Below are positions 38,593-47,761 of a stretch of 64,000 nucleotides of DNA, piece by piece (position 1 is the first letter of the stretch; each line of letters opens with the position of its first letter). The notes under the pieces are model-generated. The model made no database searches, was not told where the DNA came from, and worked only from the letters and a program-made list of their open reading frames with translations. Source of the stretch: CAWDDG01 sp963801065 (GTDB taxonomy: Bacteria; Actinomycetota; Actinomycetes; Jiangellales; Jiangellaceae); assembly GCA_963801065.1 (NCBI GenBank), contig CAWDDG010000006.1, positions 280,575 through 344,574 of the forward strand. Reading direction: 5' to 3'. The position numbers and the translations under genes were made by a program.

Positions 38593-39771
38593 ATGGTTGA
38601 CACCAGTAACGCTAGCGGCGCGACGACCGAGATCCGGCCTTTCCGCATCGACATCCCGCAGGCAGACCTGGACGACCTCCGAGAGCGGCTGGCTCGCACG
38701 CGGTGGCCGTCGGAGCTTGCCGATGTCGGCTGGAGGCGGGGAGTGCCGGTGGACTACCTCAAGGACCTTGCCGAGTACTGGCGGACCTCGTACGACTGGC
38801 GCAAGCACGAGGCGCACCTGAACGAGTACCCGCAGTTCACCACCGAGATCGACGGTCAGAACATCCACTTCCTGCACGTCCGCTCCCCCGAACCGGACGC
38901 GCTCCCGTTGGTGCTCGTTCACGGCTGGCCCGGGTCGATCGTCGAGTTCCTCGACGTGATCGGACCACTGACCGACCCCCGCGCCCACGGTGGTGACCCG
39001 GCGCACGCCTTCCATCTGGTGATCCCGTCCATCCCCGGGTTCGGTTTCTCGGGTCCGACCCGGCAGGCCGGATGGGACAGCATGCGCATCGCATCCGCGT
39101 TCGCTGAGCTCATGAGCCGGCTCGGCTACGCGCGCTACGGCGCGCAGGGTGGAGACTACGGCGCCTTCGTCGCCCCGGACCTCGGCCGCGTCGCCGCCGA
39201 CCACGTCGCCGGCGTCCACGTCAACGCGGCCACGATGGGATTCATCCCATTCGGCGAGGTCGAAGAGGCCACGCTCGCCGAGCTCACGGACGTGGAGAAG
39301 GCGCGCGTGGAACGGCTGGCCCACTACCTCTCCGAGGGCAACGGCTACTTCCAGATCCAGTCGACCCGCCCACAGACGGTGGCCTACGGGCTCACCGACT
39401 CGCCGACCGGCCAGTTGGCATGGATCGTGGACAAGTTCCAGGAATGGACCCACGGCGGCGAGATCCCGGAGGACGTCATCGACCGCGACCGCATCCTGAC
39501 CAACGTGATGCTCTACTGGATCACCGGCACGGCCGGATCCACGGCCAATCTCTACTACGAGAGCATGCACTCAGGTAACTGGCCCACCCCCACCACGGTG
39601 CCCACCGGGGTGGCCGTCTTCGCCGAGGACGTCTCCATCCGGCGTTACGCGGAGCAGGGCAACAACATCGTGCACTGGTCCGACTTCGACCGCGGCGGCC
39701 ACTTCGCCGCCATGGAGGCGCCCGACCTGCTGGTGGGCGACGTCCGCGAGTTCTTCCGTACGCTGCGCTGA
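38593..39771 (+). CDS. Epoxide hydrolase (EHN + alpha/beta hydrolase)
   Basis: A 392-residue enzyme with the N-terminal epoxide-hydrolase domain (IRPFRIDIPQADLDDLRERLARTRWP) and an alpha/beta-hydrolase core. Catalytic features are the oxyanion-hole motif HGWPGS (110-115), nucleophile D188 in GAQGGDYG, ring-opening tyrosine near Y321/Y322, and base H370 in FDRGGHF. It would open an epoxide to a diol through an ester intermediate. ATG 38593 follows GGAGAGG. Regulation by the divergent TetR is likely; substrate unknown. Confidence 0.94.
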   Translation: MVDTSNASGATTEIRPFRIDIPQADLDDLRERLARTRWPSELADVGWRRGVPVDYLKDLAEYWRTSYDWRKHEAHLNEYPQFTTEIDGQNIHFLHVRSPEPDALPLVLVHGWPGSIVEFLDVIGPLTDPRAHGGDPAHAFHLVIPSIPGFGFSGPTRQAGWDSMRIASAFAELMSRLGYARYGAQGGDYGAFVAPDLGRVAADHVAGVHVNAATMGFIPFGEVEEATLAELTDVEKARVERLAHYLSEGNGYFQIQSTRPQTVAYGLTDSPTGQLAWIVDKFQEWTHGGEIPEDVIDRDRILTNVMLYWITGTAGSTANLYYESMHSGNWPTPTTVPTGVAVFAEDVSIRRYAEQGNNIVHWSDFDRGGHFAAMEAPDLLVGDVREFFRTLR

Positions 39772-39804
39772 CGTCCCGTCTCGTTCGACCGCAGAAGGGT
39801 AGAG

Positions 39805-40971
39805 ATGCCGACCCGACCGCCCAAGCCCGCTCAGGTCCTCGACCGCCGCGCGCTCAGCCGCGCCACCCTGGCGCGGCAGTTCCTGCTGCAGCGGACCGCT
39901 ATGCCCGCTCTGGAGATGGTCGAGCATCTCGTCGGGCTGCAGGCACAGACGCCGCAGAGCTGGTACGTAGGCCTGTGGAGCCGGCTCGAGGGGTTCCGCG
40001 CCGAGGAGGTGTCCGACCTGCTCGACGGCCGCCAGGTCGTGCGCATCGCGCTCATGCGCTCGACGATCCATCTGGTCAGCGCCGAGGACTGCTTGTGGCT
40101 GCGTCCGCTCGTACAACCGGTGATCGAGCGAAGCACCAACGGAGCCTTCGGCCGGAAGCTCACCGGGCTCGACCGTGACCAGCTCGCAGCCGCCGGACGG
40201 GCCCTGGTGGACGAGCGGCCGCTGACCTTCAGCGAACTCGGCGCAGGCTTGCGCGAGCGGTGGCCGGACCATGACGCGGCGCCGATGTCGCAGGCCGTCC
40301 GGGCTCGGGTGCCGCTGGTCCAGGTGCCGCCGCGGGGTCTGTGGGGGCGCAGCGGGCCGGTCGCACACACCAGCGCCGAGGCCTGGCTGGGCCGGCCGGT
40401 GGCGGCGGATCCCTCACCGGACGAGATGGTCCTGCGCTACTTGACGGCGTTCGGGCCTGCGACGGTGCAGGACGCACAGACCTGGTCCGGCGTGACCAGA
40501 TTGACCGAGGTGTTGGAGCGCTTGCGGCCTGGCCTCGTCACCTTCAGCGACGAGGCGGGGCACGAGCTGTTCGACGTGCCTGAGGCTCCGCGTCCCGACC
40601 CGGAGACGCCGGCACCGCCCCGACTGCTCTATGACTACGACAACCTGCTGCTCTCGCATGCCGATCGCAGCCGGGTCGTCACGGACGACTACCGCGCCCG
40701 AGGCAAGGAGTTCGTCGCCACCAACGTCATGCCCAGCATCGTCCTTGTCGACGGCTTCACGGCCGGCACCTGGAAGGTCCTGCGCCAGCGCGGGACGGCC
40801 ACGCTGGCGATCCAGCCGTTCACCGGCCGGCTCTCGGAGCCGGTCGAAGCTGCGCTGACCACGGAGGGTGCCGGCCTGCTGGACTTCCTCGCGCTCGGCG
40901 ACACCCACGAGATCGAGTTCGTCGCGCCCGACGCCCCGTGGGTCGGTCTGCGGACATCTGGCCGCTCCTGA
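39805..40971 (+). CDS. Winged-helix DNA-binding protein, AlkZ-like DNA glycosylase family
   Basis: A 388-residue protein of the AlkZ/AlkX (HTH_42) family. The start LDRRALSRATLARQFLLQR and the segment EHLVGLQAQTPQSWYVGLWSRL are characteristic; GLQAQ holds the Q-x-Q catalytic motif that AlkZ uses to unhook interstrand crosslinks or remove bulky base adducts. LMRSTIHLVSAEDCLWLRP and the FGPATVQDAQTWSG region fit the tandem winged helices. Catalysis here is inferred from the motif. ATG 39805 follows GAAGGG and lies 33 bases after the hydrolase stop, so the two are probably one transcript. Confidence 0.88.
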   Translation: MPTRPPKPAQVLDRRALSRATLARQFLLQRTAMPALEMVEHLVGLQAQTPQSWYVGLWSRLEGFRAEEVSDLLDGRQVVRIALMRSTIHLVSAEDCLWLRPLVQPVIERSTNGAFGRKLTGLDRDQLAAAGRALVDERPLTFSELGAGLRERWPDHDAAPMSQAVRARVPLVQVPPRGLWGRSGPVAHTSAEAWLGRPVAADPSPDEMVLRYLTAFGPATVQDAQTWSGVTRLTEVLERLRPGLVTFSDEAGHELFDVPEAPRPDPETPAPPRLLYDYDNLLLSHADRSRVVTDDYRARGKEFVATNVMPSIVLVDGFTAGTWKVLRQRGTATLAIQPFTGRLSEPVEAALTTEGAGLLDFLALGDTHEIEFVAPDAPWVGLRTSGRS

Positions 40972-41044
40972 CCTGACCGTCAGACCGGTCACCGTGTCTC
41001 CCAACCCTCGAGCTCGGCGACGTCGATCGTACTGATGGCCATCG

Positions 41045-42196
41045 TCAGGCTCCCTCTCCCGTGGTGGGCGCGAGATCGTGGCCGTCGTCGCGCACCTGAG
41101 TCCTGGGTCGCGTGCCGCCGCCGTTGCGAGATGCGATGTGCTTCACGACATACTCGGCGTCCCGGCCCACGCCGGGGAGCACGTCCGACACCGCCGCGTA
41201 CTGGAAATGCAGTCCCACGAAGTACAGGCCCGGCTCTGCCTCCACCACGCCGCGCTGGTGGATCGGCATGCCGTCATGGCCGAACACCGGCAGGTCGATC
41301 CACCCGAAATCGGATCGGAAGCCCGTGCACCAGATCACGTTCGACACGTCCAGGACACGTCCGTCGGCGAGCCTCGGAAAGCCGTCCCGCACACCCACCG
41401 TCCTGGCGACTTGCTCGACCCCGGCAGCGGCCAGGTCCTTCAGCTTCACGCGGATGAGGGGGGCACCCTTCGACACGAACTCCGGCCGAAGCTTCCGTCC
41501 GATCGGCGTCCCGAGCGTCAGAACGTGCGTGCCGAGGAACCGGATGATGGGGAGGACGAACCGCGCTGCAGCAGGACCGTGCCGAACGGGGATCTGGCCT
41601 GAGGGTTCACCAGAGAGCCAGGTCCGGTGCGACCCGGAGACCTCGAAGGCGATCTCGGCGCCCGAGTTCCCGACGCCGACGAGCAGGACGCCTCCGTCGT
41701 TCAGTTGCGCCGCACTCTGGTAGCGGCTGGAGTGCAGCTGCACGATGCTCGGAAGGAGCTCGGCTGCGAAGGCTGGGACCTTCGGGATGTGGTGTGCGCC
41801 CGTTGCGACCACCACGTGGTCGGTCTCGAAACGGCGGTCGCCGGCCGTCACGAGGTACCGGTCATCCACCCTGGACAGCCGGTCCACGCTCACGCCGGTT
41901 CGAACGGGGAGGTCGAATCGTGCCGCGTAGGCGTCCAGATAGTCCGCCATCTCGTCCTTGGTCGGGAACGACACGGATGGTGCCGGGAAGCGCGAACCCG
42001 CCAACCCGTCGTACTTCGCTGGAGTGAACAGGCGCAGCGAGTCCCACCGCTTGCGCCATGCATCGCCGACACGCTCGTTCGCGTCCAGGATCACGAATTG
42101 CCCGCCCTGCTTCGCCAGGTGGTAGCCCGTCGTGAGGCCGGCCTGGCCGCCGCCGATGATGACGGTCTCGAAGCGCTCGGTGTCGTTGCCGTTCAT
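41045..42196 (-). CDS. Flavin-containing monooxygenase / FAD-NADPH oxidoreductase
   Basis: A 383-residue flavoprotein. The FAD site is TVIIGGGQAGLTTGYHLAKQGGQFVILDANE; then VGDAWRKRWDSLRLFTPAKYDGLAG, typical of the CzcO/YwqE-like branch; the NADPH site is VLLVGVGNSGAEIAFEVSG. The ATG-type loop VIWCTGFRSDFGWI appears near the end. The substrate is unknown; such enzymes oxidise N, S or ketone groups. ATG 42196 begins the frame. It forms a cluster with the PQ-loop gene and the LuxR gene behind it. Confidence 0.92.
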   Translation of the reverse strand: MNGNDTERFETVIIGGGQAGLTTGYHLAKQGGQFVILDANERVGDAWRKRWDSLRLFTPAKYDGLAGSRFPAPSVSFPTKDEMADYLDAYAARFDLPVRTGVSVDRLSRVDDRYLVTAGDRRFETDHVVVATGAHHIPKVPAFAAELLPSIVQLHSSRYQSAAQLNDGGVLLVGVGNSGAEIAFEVSGSHRTWLSGEPSGQIPVRHGPAAARFVLPIIRFLGTHVLTLGTPIGRKLRPEFVSKGAPLIRVKLKDLAAAGVEQVARTVGVRDGFPRLADGRVLDVSNVIWCTGFRSDFGWIDLPVFGHDGMPIHQRGVVEAEPGLYFVGLHFQYAAVSDVLPGVGRDAEYVVKHIASRNGGGTRPRTQVRDDGHDLAPTTGEGA

Positions 42197-42238
42197 GGCT
42201 CGTCCCTAGAGGTTGGCGGATCCCATGCGATCCCGACG

Positions 42239-42604
42239 CTAGGTAGCCGCGGGCGTCGCCGCGTCGGGAGAAACGACCAGATCACCGCGCCCGCGCGACA
42301 TGGGTAATTCTGTGTAGGGACTGGTGGGGCCGGGCTTCGCCTGTGCGCCGTAGCGCAGGTACCAGATCAGCATCAGACCGGTGCTGACGAGATAGAACGA
42401 GTGCAGAACCCAGACCGGGCCGGCCGGCAGGTCGAAGACGTAGAACGAGTGGACGACGTTGCCCACGTTCGCCAGCAGGATTTGACCCAGGCTGTACGAG
42501 CTCAGGTCCTTCGTCCGGGCTGCTTTCACCAGCATGGGCAGCGTGCTCAGCGCGAAGATCGTCGTCGAGAGGACGCCAGCGAGGACGGGCAGATCGATGG
42601 TCAT
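42239..42604 (-). CDS. Small PQ-loop/SemiSWEET-like membrane protein
   Basis: A 121-residue protein with three membrane helices, about 5-25, 42-60 and 65-85, followed by a hydrophilic tail. Helix 1 carries ALSTLPMLVKAARTKDLSSYSLGQILLANVGNVVHS, like the single triple-helix bundle of SemiSWEET and PQ-loop proteins, including the TLP turn. In SemiSWEETs a dimer transports sugars; transport here is a guess. It is on the same strand as the monooxygenase downstream (42-base gap) and the LuxR gene upstream. Confidence 0.75.
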   Translation of the reverse strand: MTIDLPVLAGVLSTTIFALSTLPMLVKAARTKDLSSYSLGQILLANVGNVVHSFYVFDLPAGPVWVLHSFYLVSTGLMLIWYLRYGAQAKPGPTSPYTELPMSRGRGDLVVSPDAATPAAT

Positions 42605-42728
42605 CGCCGCCTCCCTTCGTCGCTCGCTGACTACCTTCGGGACGCTATGGAGCGATCGGCCGCGGCGCGTCGGGAGAAGGATCCATTTCTGCGCCGGGCG
42701 CGATCTGGGCAGTTCTGCGCAGGAGTGG

Positions 42729-44363
42729 TCAGAGCAGGCTGTTCTCGTACGCGTAGGCGGTGGCGGCGGAGCGGGAGGACACGCCCAGCTTGGTGAAGAT
42801 GTTGCTCACATGGCGAGCCACGGTCTTCTCGCTGAGGAACAGGTCGGTAGCGATCGCGCGGTTGGTCTTGCCGGTGGCCACCAGGCAGAGCACCTCTGCC
42901 TCGCGCGCGGTCAGCCCGCCGGTGGCCTTCGGGACTGCCGTCTGGGACAAGCCCTCCACTCGGGCGAGGTCTGGGGCAGCCCCGAGGTTCTGGAAGACCC
43001 AGCGCGCCGCGTCCAGCTCCATCTCGGCACCTTCCGGGTCGCCCAGCGCGCGGAAGCTGAGACCGATCAAGACGCGGGTCCGCGCGGCGTCGTACGGCGC
43101 GTCGAGCTGCTGCCAGATCGTCCAGGCCTTCCGCAGCACGCCTAGGGCGGCTCGCGCCTCGCCTTGGTGCAGGAGCGCGGCTCCTTGCGCCTGGGCAGCC
43201 ATCGCATGCAGGAGCGGCGCGCCGAGGTCGTCCGCGATCTGCGACAGCTCGTCGGCAGCGGCGCGTGCCCCTGGGACATCGCCGGCGGCGAGCGCGATCT
43301 CGACGCACCCGGCCAGCAGCCTGGACAGCGTGACGCGTTCCAGTGCCTCGTCCGCGGCCTGGCTGATCGCCACGTGTGCGGCGTCGACCTGACCCTGGGC
43401 GAGCCGCAACAACGCCATGCCCGGCTGTGGATTTCGTCCCCACTGATTGGCCTGGCGATACGCCTCCTCGGCGGCTGTGAACGCGCCACGCAGCCGCAAG
43501 AGCTCAGCCTGCTGGTAGAACGCCATGCCGACCGCGGGATGAGGGGGCTCCGACAGCCGTTCCCGCGCCCGTTCCGCTTCCGCCATGGAGTCCTGCCACG
43601 CGCCGTGCAATTGCATGATCTCCGCGCGGTGCACCAGGCATTGGCCGCGGAAGGGCACCAGGTCCGGCTGAGAGGCAACCCAGTGGCTCAGCGCCGTCGT
43701 CCACTCCTGCGCCCGGCGCAGATCGAAGATCTCCTGGCAGGCGAGGATCACGGCGCAGTAGACGATCCCGGTCACGATGGGAGACACCTCGCGAGCCGTG
43801 ACGGCCACCATGACCTCGTCGAGCAGCGCCACGCCGTCGGCGGTGTCTCCGAGCAGGATCAGCGTCTGGCCGCGGCCGAGGCGGGCCAGCGTCACCAGGT
43901 CCGGGTCGCCGAACCGGTCCGCGATCTCTGCAGCCTCGCAGAACGTCGCGTACGCGGTCGCGGCGTCTCCCGCGGCCATGCTCTGCAAGGCGACCGGCAC
44001 GAGCAGATAGCCCTGTTCCACACAGTCCAGCCCGCCCTCGTCGAGCAGTCGCCGGGCCCGGGCGAGCCAGCCGGCACCACGAGCGTGCTCACCGCGCTGC
44101 AGCAGGGGCATTACGAGATAGAACGCACATCGCACGGCTCGGGCCACGTCTCCCCGGCGCAAGAACTCGTGGTGCGCCCGCTCCGCCAGCTCGGCGCTGT
44201 CGGCGTCCCTGCCGAGAAGGTGTGCGGCTATCCCAAGCCGTTCGAGGTCCTCGGGCTCGAGCGGCGATTTCTGGTCCACGGCGGAGAGCTGCGCGTACGC
44301 CTCCGCCCAAGCCTGACGGCCGAAGGCCGCCCGACCCTGGACGAGCGCGTCGGCCGAGGTCAT
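42729..44363 (-). CDS. LuxR-type regulator with TPR-like repeats
   Basis: A 544-residue protein. Most of it is a helical repeat region (about 20-460) with alanine- and leucine-rich pairs of helices, like tetratricopeptide repeats. The last 60 residues form a LuxR helix-turn-helix: GLTAREAEVLCLVATGKTNRAIATDLFLSEKTVARHVSNIFTKL. It resembles LAL/MalT regulators lacking the ATPase domain. It is directly upstream of the PQ-loop and monooxygenase genes on the same strand and probably controls them. An effector is not evident. Confidence 0.9.
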   Translation of the reverse strand: MTSADALVQGRAAFGRQAWAEAYAQLSAVDQKSPLEPEDLERLGIAAHLLGRDADSAELAERAHHEFLRRGDVARAVRCAFYLVMPLLQRGEHARGAGWLARARRLLDEGGLDCVEQGYLLVPVALQSMAAGDAATAYATFCEAAEIADRFGDPDLVTLARLGRGQTLILLGDTADGVALLDEVMVAVTAREVSPIVTGIVYCAVILACQEIFDLRRAQEWTTALSHWVASQPDLVPFRGQCLVHRAEIMQLHGAWQDSMAEAERARERLSEPPHPAVGMAFYQQAELLRLRGAFTAAEEAYRQANQWGRNPQPGMALLRLAQGQVDAAHVAISQAADEALERVTLSRLLAGCVEIALAAGDVPGARAAADELSQIADDLGAPLLHAMAAQAQGAALLHQGEARAALGVLRKAWTIWQQLDAPYDAARTRVLIGLSFRALGDPEGAEMELDAARWVFQNLGAAPDLARVEGLSQTAVPKATGGLTAREAEVLCLVATGKTNRAIATDLFLSEKTVARHVSNIFTKLGVSSRSAATAYAYENSLL

Positions 44364-44416
44364 GCGCTATGCCTACCGCAATGGCCCTGACCGCGCATCG
44401 CCCGGTTCGGAACGTG

Positions 44417-45352
44417 CTAGGCGCGAGCACGCGGGTGGGCAGCCGCGTAGACCTCGCGCAGCCGGTCGACCGTGACCAGGGTGTAGATCTGCGTCGTCGT
44501 GACCGATGCGTGTCCGAGCAGCTCCTGGACAACCCTCACGTCGGCGCCTCCGTCGAGCAGGTGCGTTGCGAAGGAATGCCGCAGCGTGTGCGGCGATATG
44601 TGGGTGGCGAGCCGGGCCCGGTCCGCTGCCGTACGCAGCACGGTCCAGGCGCTCTGGCGCGACAGCCGACCGCCACGCGCGTTGAGGAACAGCGCAGGCG
44701 TGAACCGACCCCCGGAGGCCAGCGCGGGCCGGGAGCGGACGAGATAGGCCCCGACGGCCTCCAGGGCGTACCTGCCGACCGGCACGATCCGTTCCTTGCC
44801 GCCCTTCCCGCGCAGCCGCGCGGTTCCCACATCCAGGTCGAGGTCGTCGCGATCGAGCCCTACCGCCTCGGAGATTCGGGATCCGGTGCCGTACAGCACC
44901 TCGAGCAGTGCCCGGTCGCGTAGCGCCAGCGGTGTGCCGTCGGCGGCCGCGGCCGCGAGCAGCCTCTCGACCTGGTCCAGTGAGATCGACTTGGGCAGCC
45001 GTCGCGGTGGCGTCGGCGGACGCACCGCGCCGGCGGGATCACCCGGGGCGAGACCCTCGCGGTGGAAGAACCGATGAAGGCCGCGAACGGCGACGACCGC
45101 CCGGGCGGCCGAGCTGGCTCCCTGCGGGTGGTGCTCGGCATCGCCCTCACGGAGGCTGCGCAGAAACGTGGTGACGTGATCCTCGGTGACCGCAGCCGGC
45201 TCGGTCACGTCTCTCGCCGCGAGGAAGTCGACGTAGCGGCGCAGGTCGCGCCGGTACGAGGCGAGCGTGTTGGCGGCCAGGCCGCGTTCCACGGTGAGGT
45301 GGTCCAGATACCCGCGGACCGCTCGCGCCAGCGGTGTCTCGGCCCCGCTCAG
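44417..45352 (-). CDS. xerD: Tyrosine recombinase XerD
   Basis: A 311-residue site-specific recombinase that resolves chromosome dimers at dif. N-terminal core-binding domain: LDHLTVERGLAANTLASYRRDLRRY. Catalytic residues are R in GTGSRISEAVGL, K in GKGGKERIVPVG, H and R in HTLRHSFATHLL, H in LLGHASV and the nucleophile in TTQIYTLV. No ATG, GTG or TTG is available at the right place; a CTG at 45352 overlaps the ald stop as CTGA, in the same way as the GTGA couplings elsewhere, so I use it. It follows ald in the same transcript. Confidence 0.9.
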   Translation of the reverse strand: MSGAETPLARAVRGYLDHLTVERGLAANTLASYRRDLRRYVDFLAARDVTEPAAVTEDHVTTFLRSLREGDAEHHPQGASSAARAVVAVRGLHRFFHREGLAPGDPAGAVRPPTPPRRLPKSISLDQVERLLAAAAADGTPLALRDRALLEVLYGTGSRISEAVGLDRDDLDLDVGTARLRGKGGKERIVPVGRYALEAVGAYLVRSRPALASGGRFTPALFLNARGGRLSRQSAWTVLRTAADRARLATHISPHTLRHSFATHLLDGGADVRVVQELLGHASVTTTQIYTLVTVDRLREVYAAAHPRARA

Positions 45353-46464
45353 CGCAGCACCTCGTCGAGCGCTACCGAGTCCATGCCGTGGGCATCGGCC
45401 ACCGGGCCGTAGGTGAGCCGGCCATCGTGGGTGTTGAGGCCAAGGGCGAGCGCTGCGTCGGCTCGCAGCGCGTCGCGCCAGCCACGGTTGGCGAGCTCGA
45501 CCGCGTACGGGAGGGTCACGTTGGTCAGGGCGTACGTCGACGTGTGCGGCACGGCTCCCGGCATGTTCGCCACGCAGTAGAAGACCGACTCGTGCACCCG
45601 GTAGGTCGGGTCGTCGTGCGTGGTCGGCCTGGAGTCCTCGAAGCATCCGCCCTGGTCTATCGCGATGTCGACCAGCACGCTGCCCGGACGCATCCGCGAC
45701 ACCAGGTCGTTCGAGACCAGCGTCGGCGCCTTCGCGCCCGGCACCAGGACCGCGCCGATGACCAGGTCGGCGTCGACGACGGCCTTCTCCACCTCGTACA
45801 GGTTCGACGTGATCGTCTGGGCGTGTCCGCGGTACACGCGGTCGACCTCACGCAGCCGGGCGACGTTCCTGTCCAGGATCCACACGTCCGCCTGCATGCC
45901 GAGCGCGATCTCCGAGGCATTCATGCCCGACACGCCGGCCCCGATGACAACGACCTTGGCCGCCTTGACGCCCGGGACCCCGCCCATGAGCACGCCGCGA
46001 CCGCCCTGCGCCCGCTCCAGCACATGTGCGCCGACCTGGGTGGCCATCCGGCCCGCGACCTCGCTCATCGGCGCGAGCAGGGGCAGGGACCCGTCGGGCA
46101 ATTGGACGGTCTCGTACGCCACCGCCGTGATGCCGGCGTCGAGCAGCGCCTGGGTGCTCTCGCGGGACGCCGCGAGGTGCAGGTAGGTGAACAACACCTG
46201 GTCGCGGCGCATCCGGTGGTACTCCTCGGCAACCGGCTCCTTGACCTTGAGCACGAGCTCAGCCTCGCCCCAGACGTCGTCGGCGGTATCGAGCACGCGC
46301 GCGCCCGCGGCCTTGAACTCGCCGTCGGAGATCGAGGAGCCGAGCCCGGCGCCACGTTCGACCACGACGTCGTGGCCGTGGCGGACGAGCTCGTGGACGC
46401 CCGCGGGCGTGATCGCGACGCGGTACTCGTGGTTCTTGACCTCGGTGGGAATGCCGACCAGCAC
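45349..46464 (-). CDS. ald: Alanine dehydrogenase
   Basis: A 371-residue enzyme that interconverts alanine and pyruvate plus ammonia with NAD. MLVGIPTEVKNHEYRVAITPAGV is the standard start. Then VLKVKEPV, TYLHLAAS with the catalytic histidine, the NAD-binding VVVIGAGVSGMNASEIALGM, and IDQGGCFEDSRPTTHDDP. Length is normal. It is transcribed ahead of xerD, whose start overlaps its stop. Confidence 0.97.
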   Translation of the reverse strand: MLVGIPTEVKNHEYRVAITPAGVHELVRHGHDVVVERGAGLGSSISDGEFKAAGARVLDTADDVWGEAELVLKVKEPVAEEYHRMRRDQVLFTYLHLAASRESTQALLDAGITAVAYETVQLPDGSLPLLAPMSEVAGRMATQVGAHVLERAQGGRGVLMGGVPGVKAAKVVVIGAGVSGMNASEIALGMQADVWILDRNVARLREVDRVYRGHAQTITSNLYEVEKAVVDADLVIGAVLVPGAKAPTLVSNDLVSRMRPGSVLVDIAIDQGGCFEDSRPTTHDDPTYRVHESVFYCVANMPGAVPHTSTYALTNVTLPYAVELANRGWRDALRADAALALGLNTHDGRLTYGPVADAHGMDSVALDEVLR

Positions 46465-46539
46465 GTCAATCCCGACCCTTCGAATGTCCCACCCGACGAC
46501 GCTGTCGGACGGCCGCCCGCTTGGGCGGCGGCGCCGAGT

Positions 46540-47031
46540 CTAAGTCACCGCCCCGTGGAGGTTCGCCTCGATCGCTTCGACGATCTCGGGTGCCTCCGGA
46601 TCGGTGCGCGTGCGGAACCGCCCAAGGACGGTACCGCCGGGGCTGACCAGGAACTTCTCGAAGTTCCACCGGACGTCGCCGGCTTCGCCCCTGCTGTCGG
46701 GAGTCGTGGTCAGCTCGGCGTAGAGCGGGTGCCGGTCGGGCCCGTTCACGTCGGTCTTCTCGAACAGCGGGAACGTCACGCCATAGGTGGTCGAGCAGAA
46801 CTCCTGGATCTGCTCCGCCGTACCCGGCTCCTGGCCCGAGAACTGGTTGCACGGGAAGCCCACGACGGTGAAGCCGTGGTCGGCGAACCGTTCGTGCAGT
46901 CGTTCCAGACCCGCGTACTGGGGCGTGAAGCCGCACTTCGACGCAACGTTCACGATCAGGAGCGTGGTCCCTTTCGGCAGGGTGGCTGGTTCGCCCGCCA
47001 GGCTGCGCAGCGGAATGTCGTGAATGCTCAC
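46540..47031 (-). CDS. Glutathione peroxidase-family thiol peroxidase
   Basis: A 163-residue thioredoxin-fold peroxidase. The peroxidatic residue is cysteine (C33 in NVASKCGFTPQY) and not selenocysteine. The conserved FPCNQFSGQEPG supplies the glutamine and a possible resolving cysteine; RWNFEKFLVS supplies the tryptophan. In bacteria these enzymes usually take electrons from thioredoxin. GTG 47031 was chosen from the family start (IHDIPLRSLAGE). It precedes ald with a 75-base gap. Confidence 0.94.
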   Translation of the reverse strand: MSIHDIPLRSLAGEPATLPKGTTLLIVNVASKCGFTPQYAGLERLHERFADHGFTVVGFPCNQFSGQEPGTAEQIQEFCSTTYGVTFPLFEKTDVNGPDRHPLYAELTTTPDSRGEAGDVRWNFEKFLVSPGGTVLGRFRTRTDPEAPEIVEAIEANLHGAVT

Positions 47032-47100
47032 GTCACGATCATGGCGCTCGCTCGACCGTTGGGGTAGCCCCGCCCGGCACGGGTGCGGTAGACCCGGCGA

Positions 47101-47751
47101 GTGCGCATCTACGCCGACCAACCCGGCCACCGTGTCCGCCAGATCGTCGTCGACGTGCTCGGCGTCGCCTGGTGCGTGCTTGCCGTACTCGCCGGGCGTG
47201 CCATCTACGAGCTCATCGACACCCTCTCCGGGCCGGGCCGACTGTTGGAGGACGCCGGCTCGGGGCTCTCCGAGAACCTCGCCGGCGCCGGTGACGGGCT
47301 CTCCGACGTCCCGCTCGTCGGCGGTGCGATCTCCGCACCCTTCGAGGGCGCGTCCGGGGCAGCCGACGGTGTGGCCGGCGCGGGTCGGGCGGTGCAGGAC
47401 TTCGTCAGCACGATGGCCGTGGTCGCCGGCGTGATGACCGCCGGGTTCTTCATCCTGCTCGCGGTGCTCTTCTGGGTGATCCCGCGCCTGATCTGGGTTC
47501 GCCGCGCTGCCGCGGCGCGCATGGTTCTGTCCGACCCGGACGGCCTGGAGCTGCTTGCCCTGCGGGCGCTCGCCACGAGACGGCTGTCCAGGCTGGCCCG
47601 GATCGGCGACGGCCTCCTGCCGGCCTGGCGCCGCGGCGACCCCGACGTCGTCCAGGCGCTCGCCGAACTCGAGATGAGCCGCCTCGGCATCCACGTGCCC
47701 AGCCGGCTGGCCCGCCCGTCCTCTACCCCGCCCGCTCTCACCGCCGAGTAA
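47101..47751 (+). CDS. Membrane protein of unknown function
   Basis: A 216-residue protein with two clear membrane helices, about 16-37 (VVDVLGVAWCVLAVLAGRAIYEL) and 108-130 (VAGVMTAGFFILLAVLFWVIPRL). Between them is a Gly/Ala/Ser-rich external loop. The cytoplasmic tail is basic and helical. I recognise no named family. GTG 47101 is the only start close to the first helix. It converges on the nudix gene, with the large palindrome between them. Confidence 0.75.
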   Translation: MRIYADQPGHRVRQIVVDVLGVAWCVLAVLAGRAIYELIDTLSGPGRLLEDAGSGLSENLAGAGDGLSDVPLVGGAISAPFEGASGAADGVAGAGRAVQDFVSTMAVVAGVMTAGFFILLAVLFWVIPRLIWVRRAAAARMVLSDPDGLELLALRALATRRLSRLARIGDGLLPAWRRGDPDVVQALAELEMSRLGIHVPSRLARPSSTPPALTAE

Positions 47752-47761
47752 GCCACCCTTC

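Noticed and set aside
45334..47067. Long plus-strand frame opposite ald and the peroxidase
   Set aside because: It spans three well-supported minus-strand genes and shows no recognisable domain.
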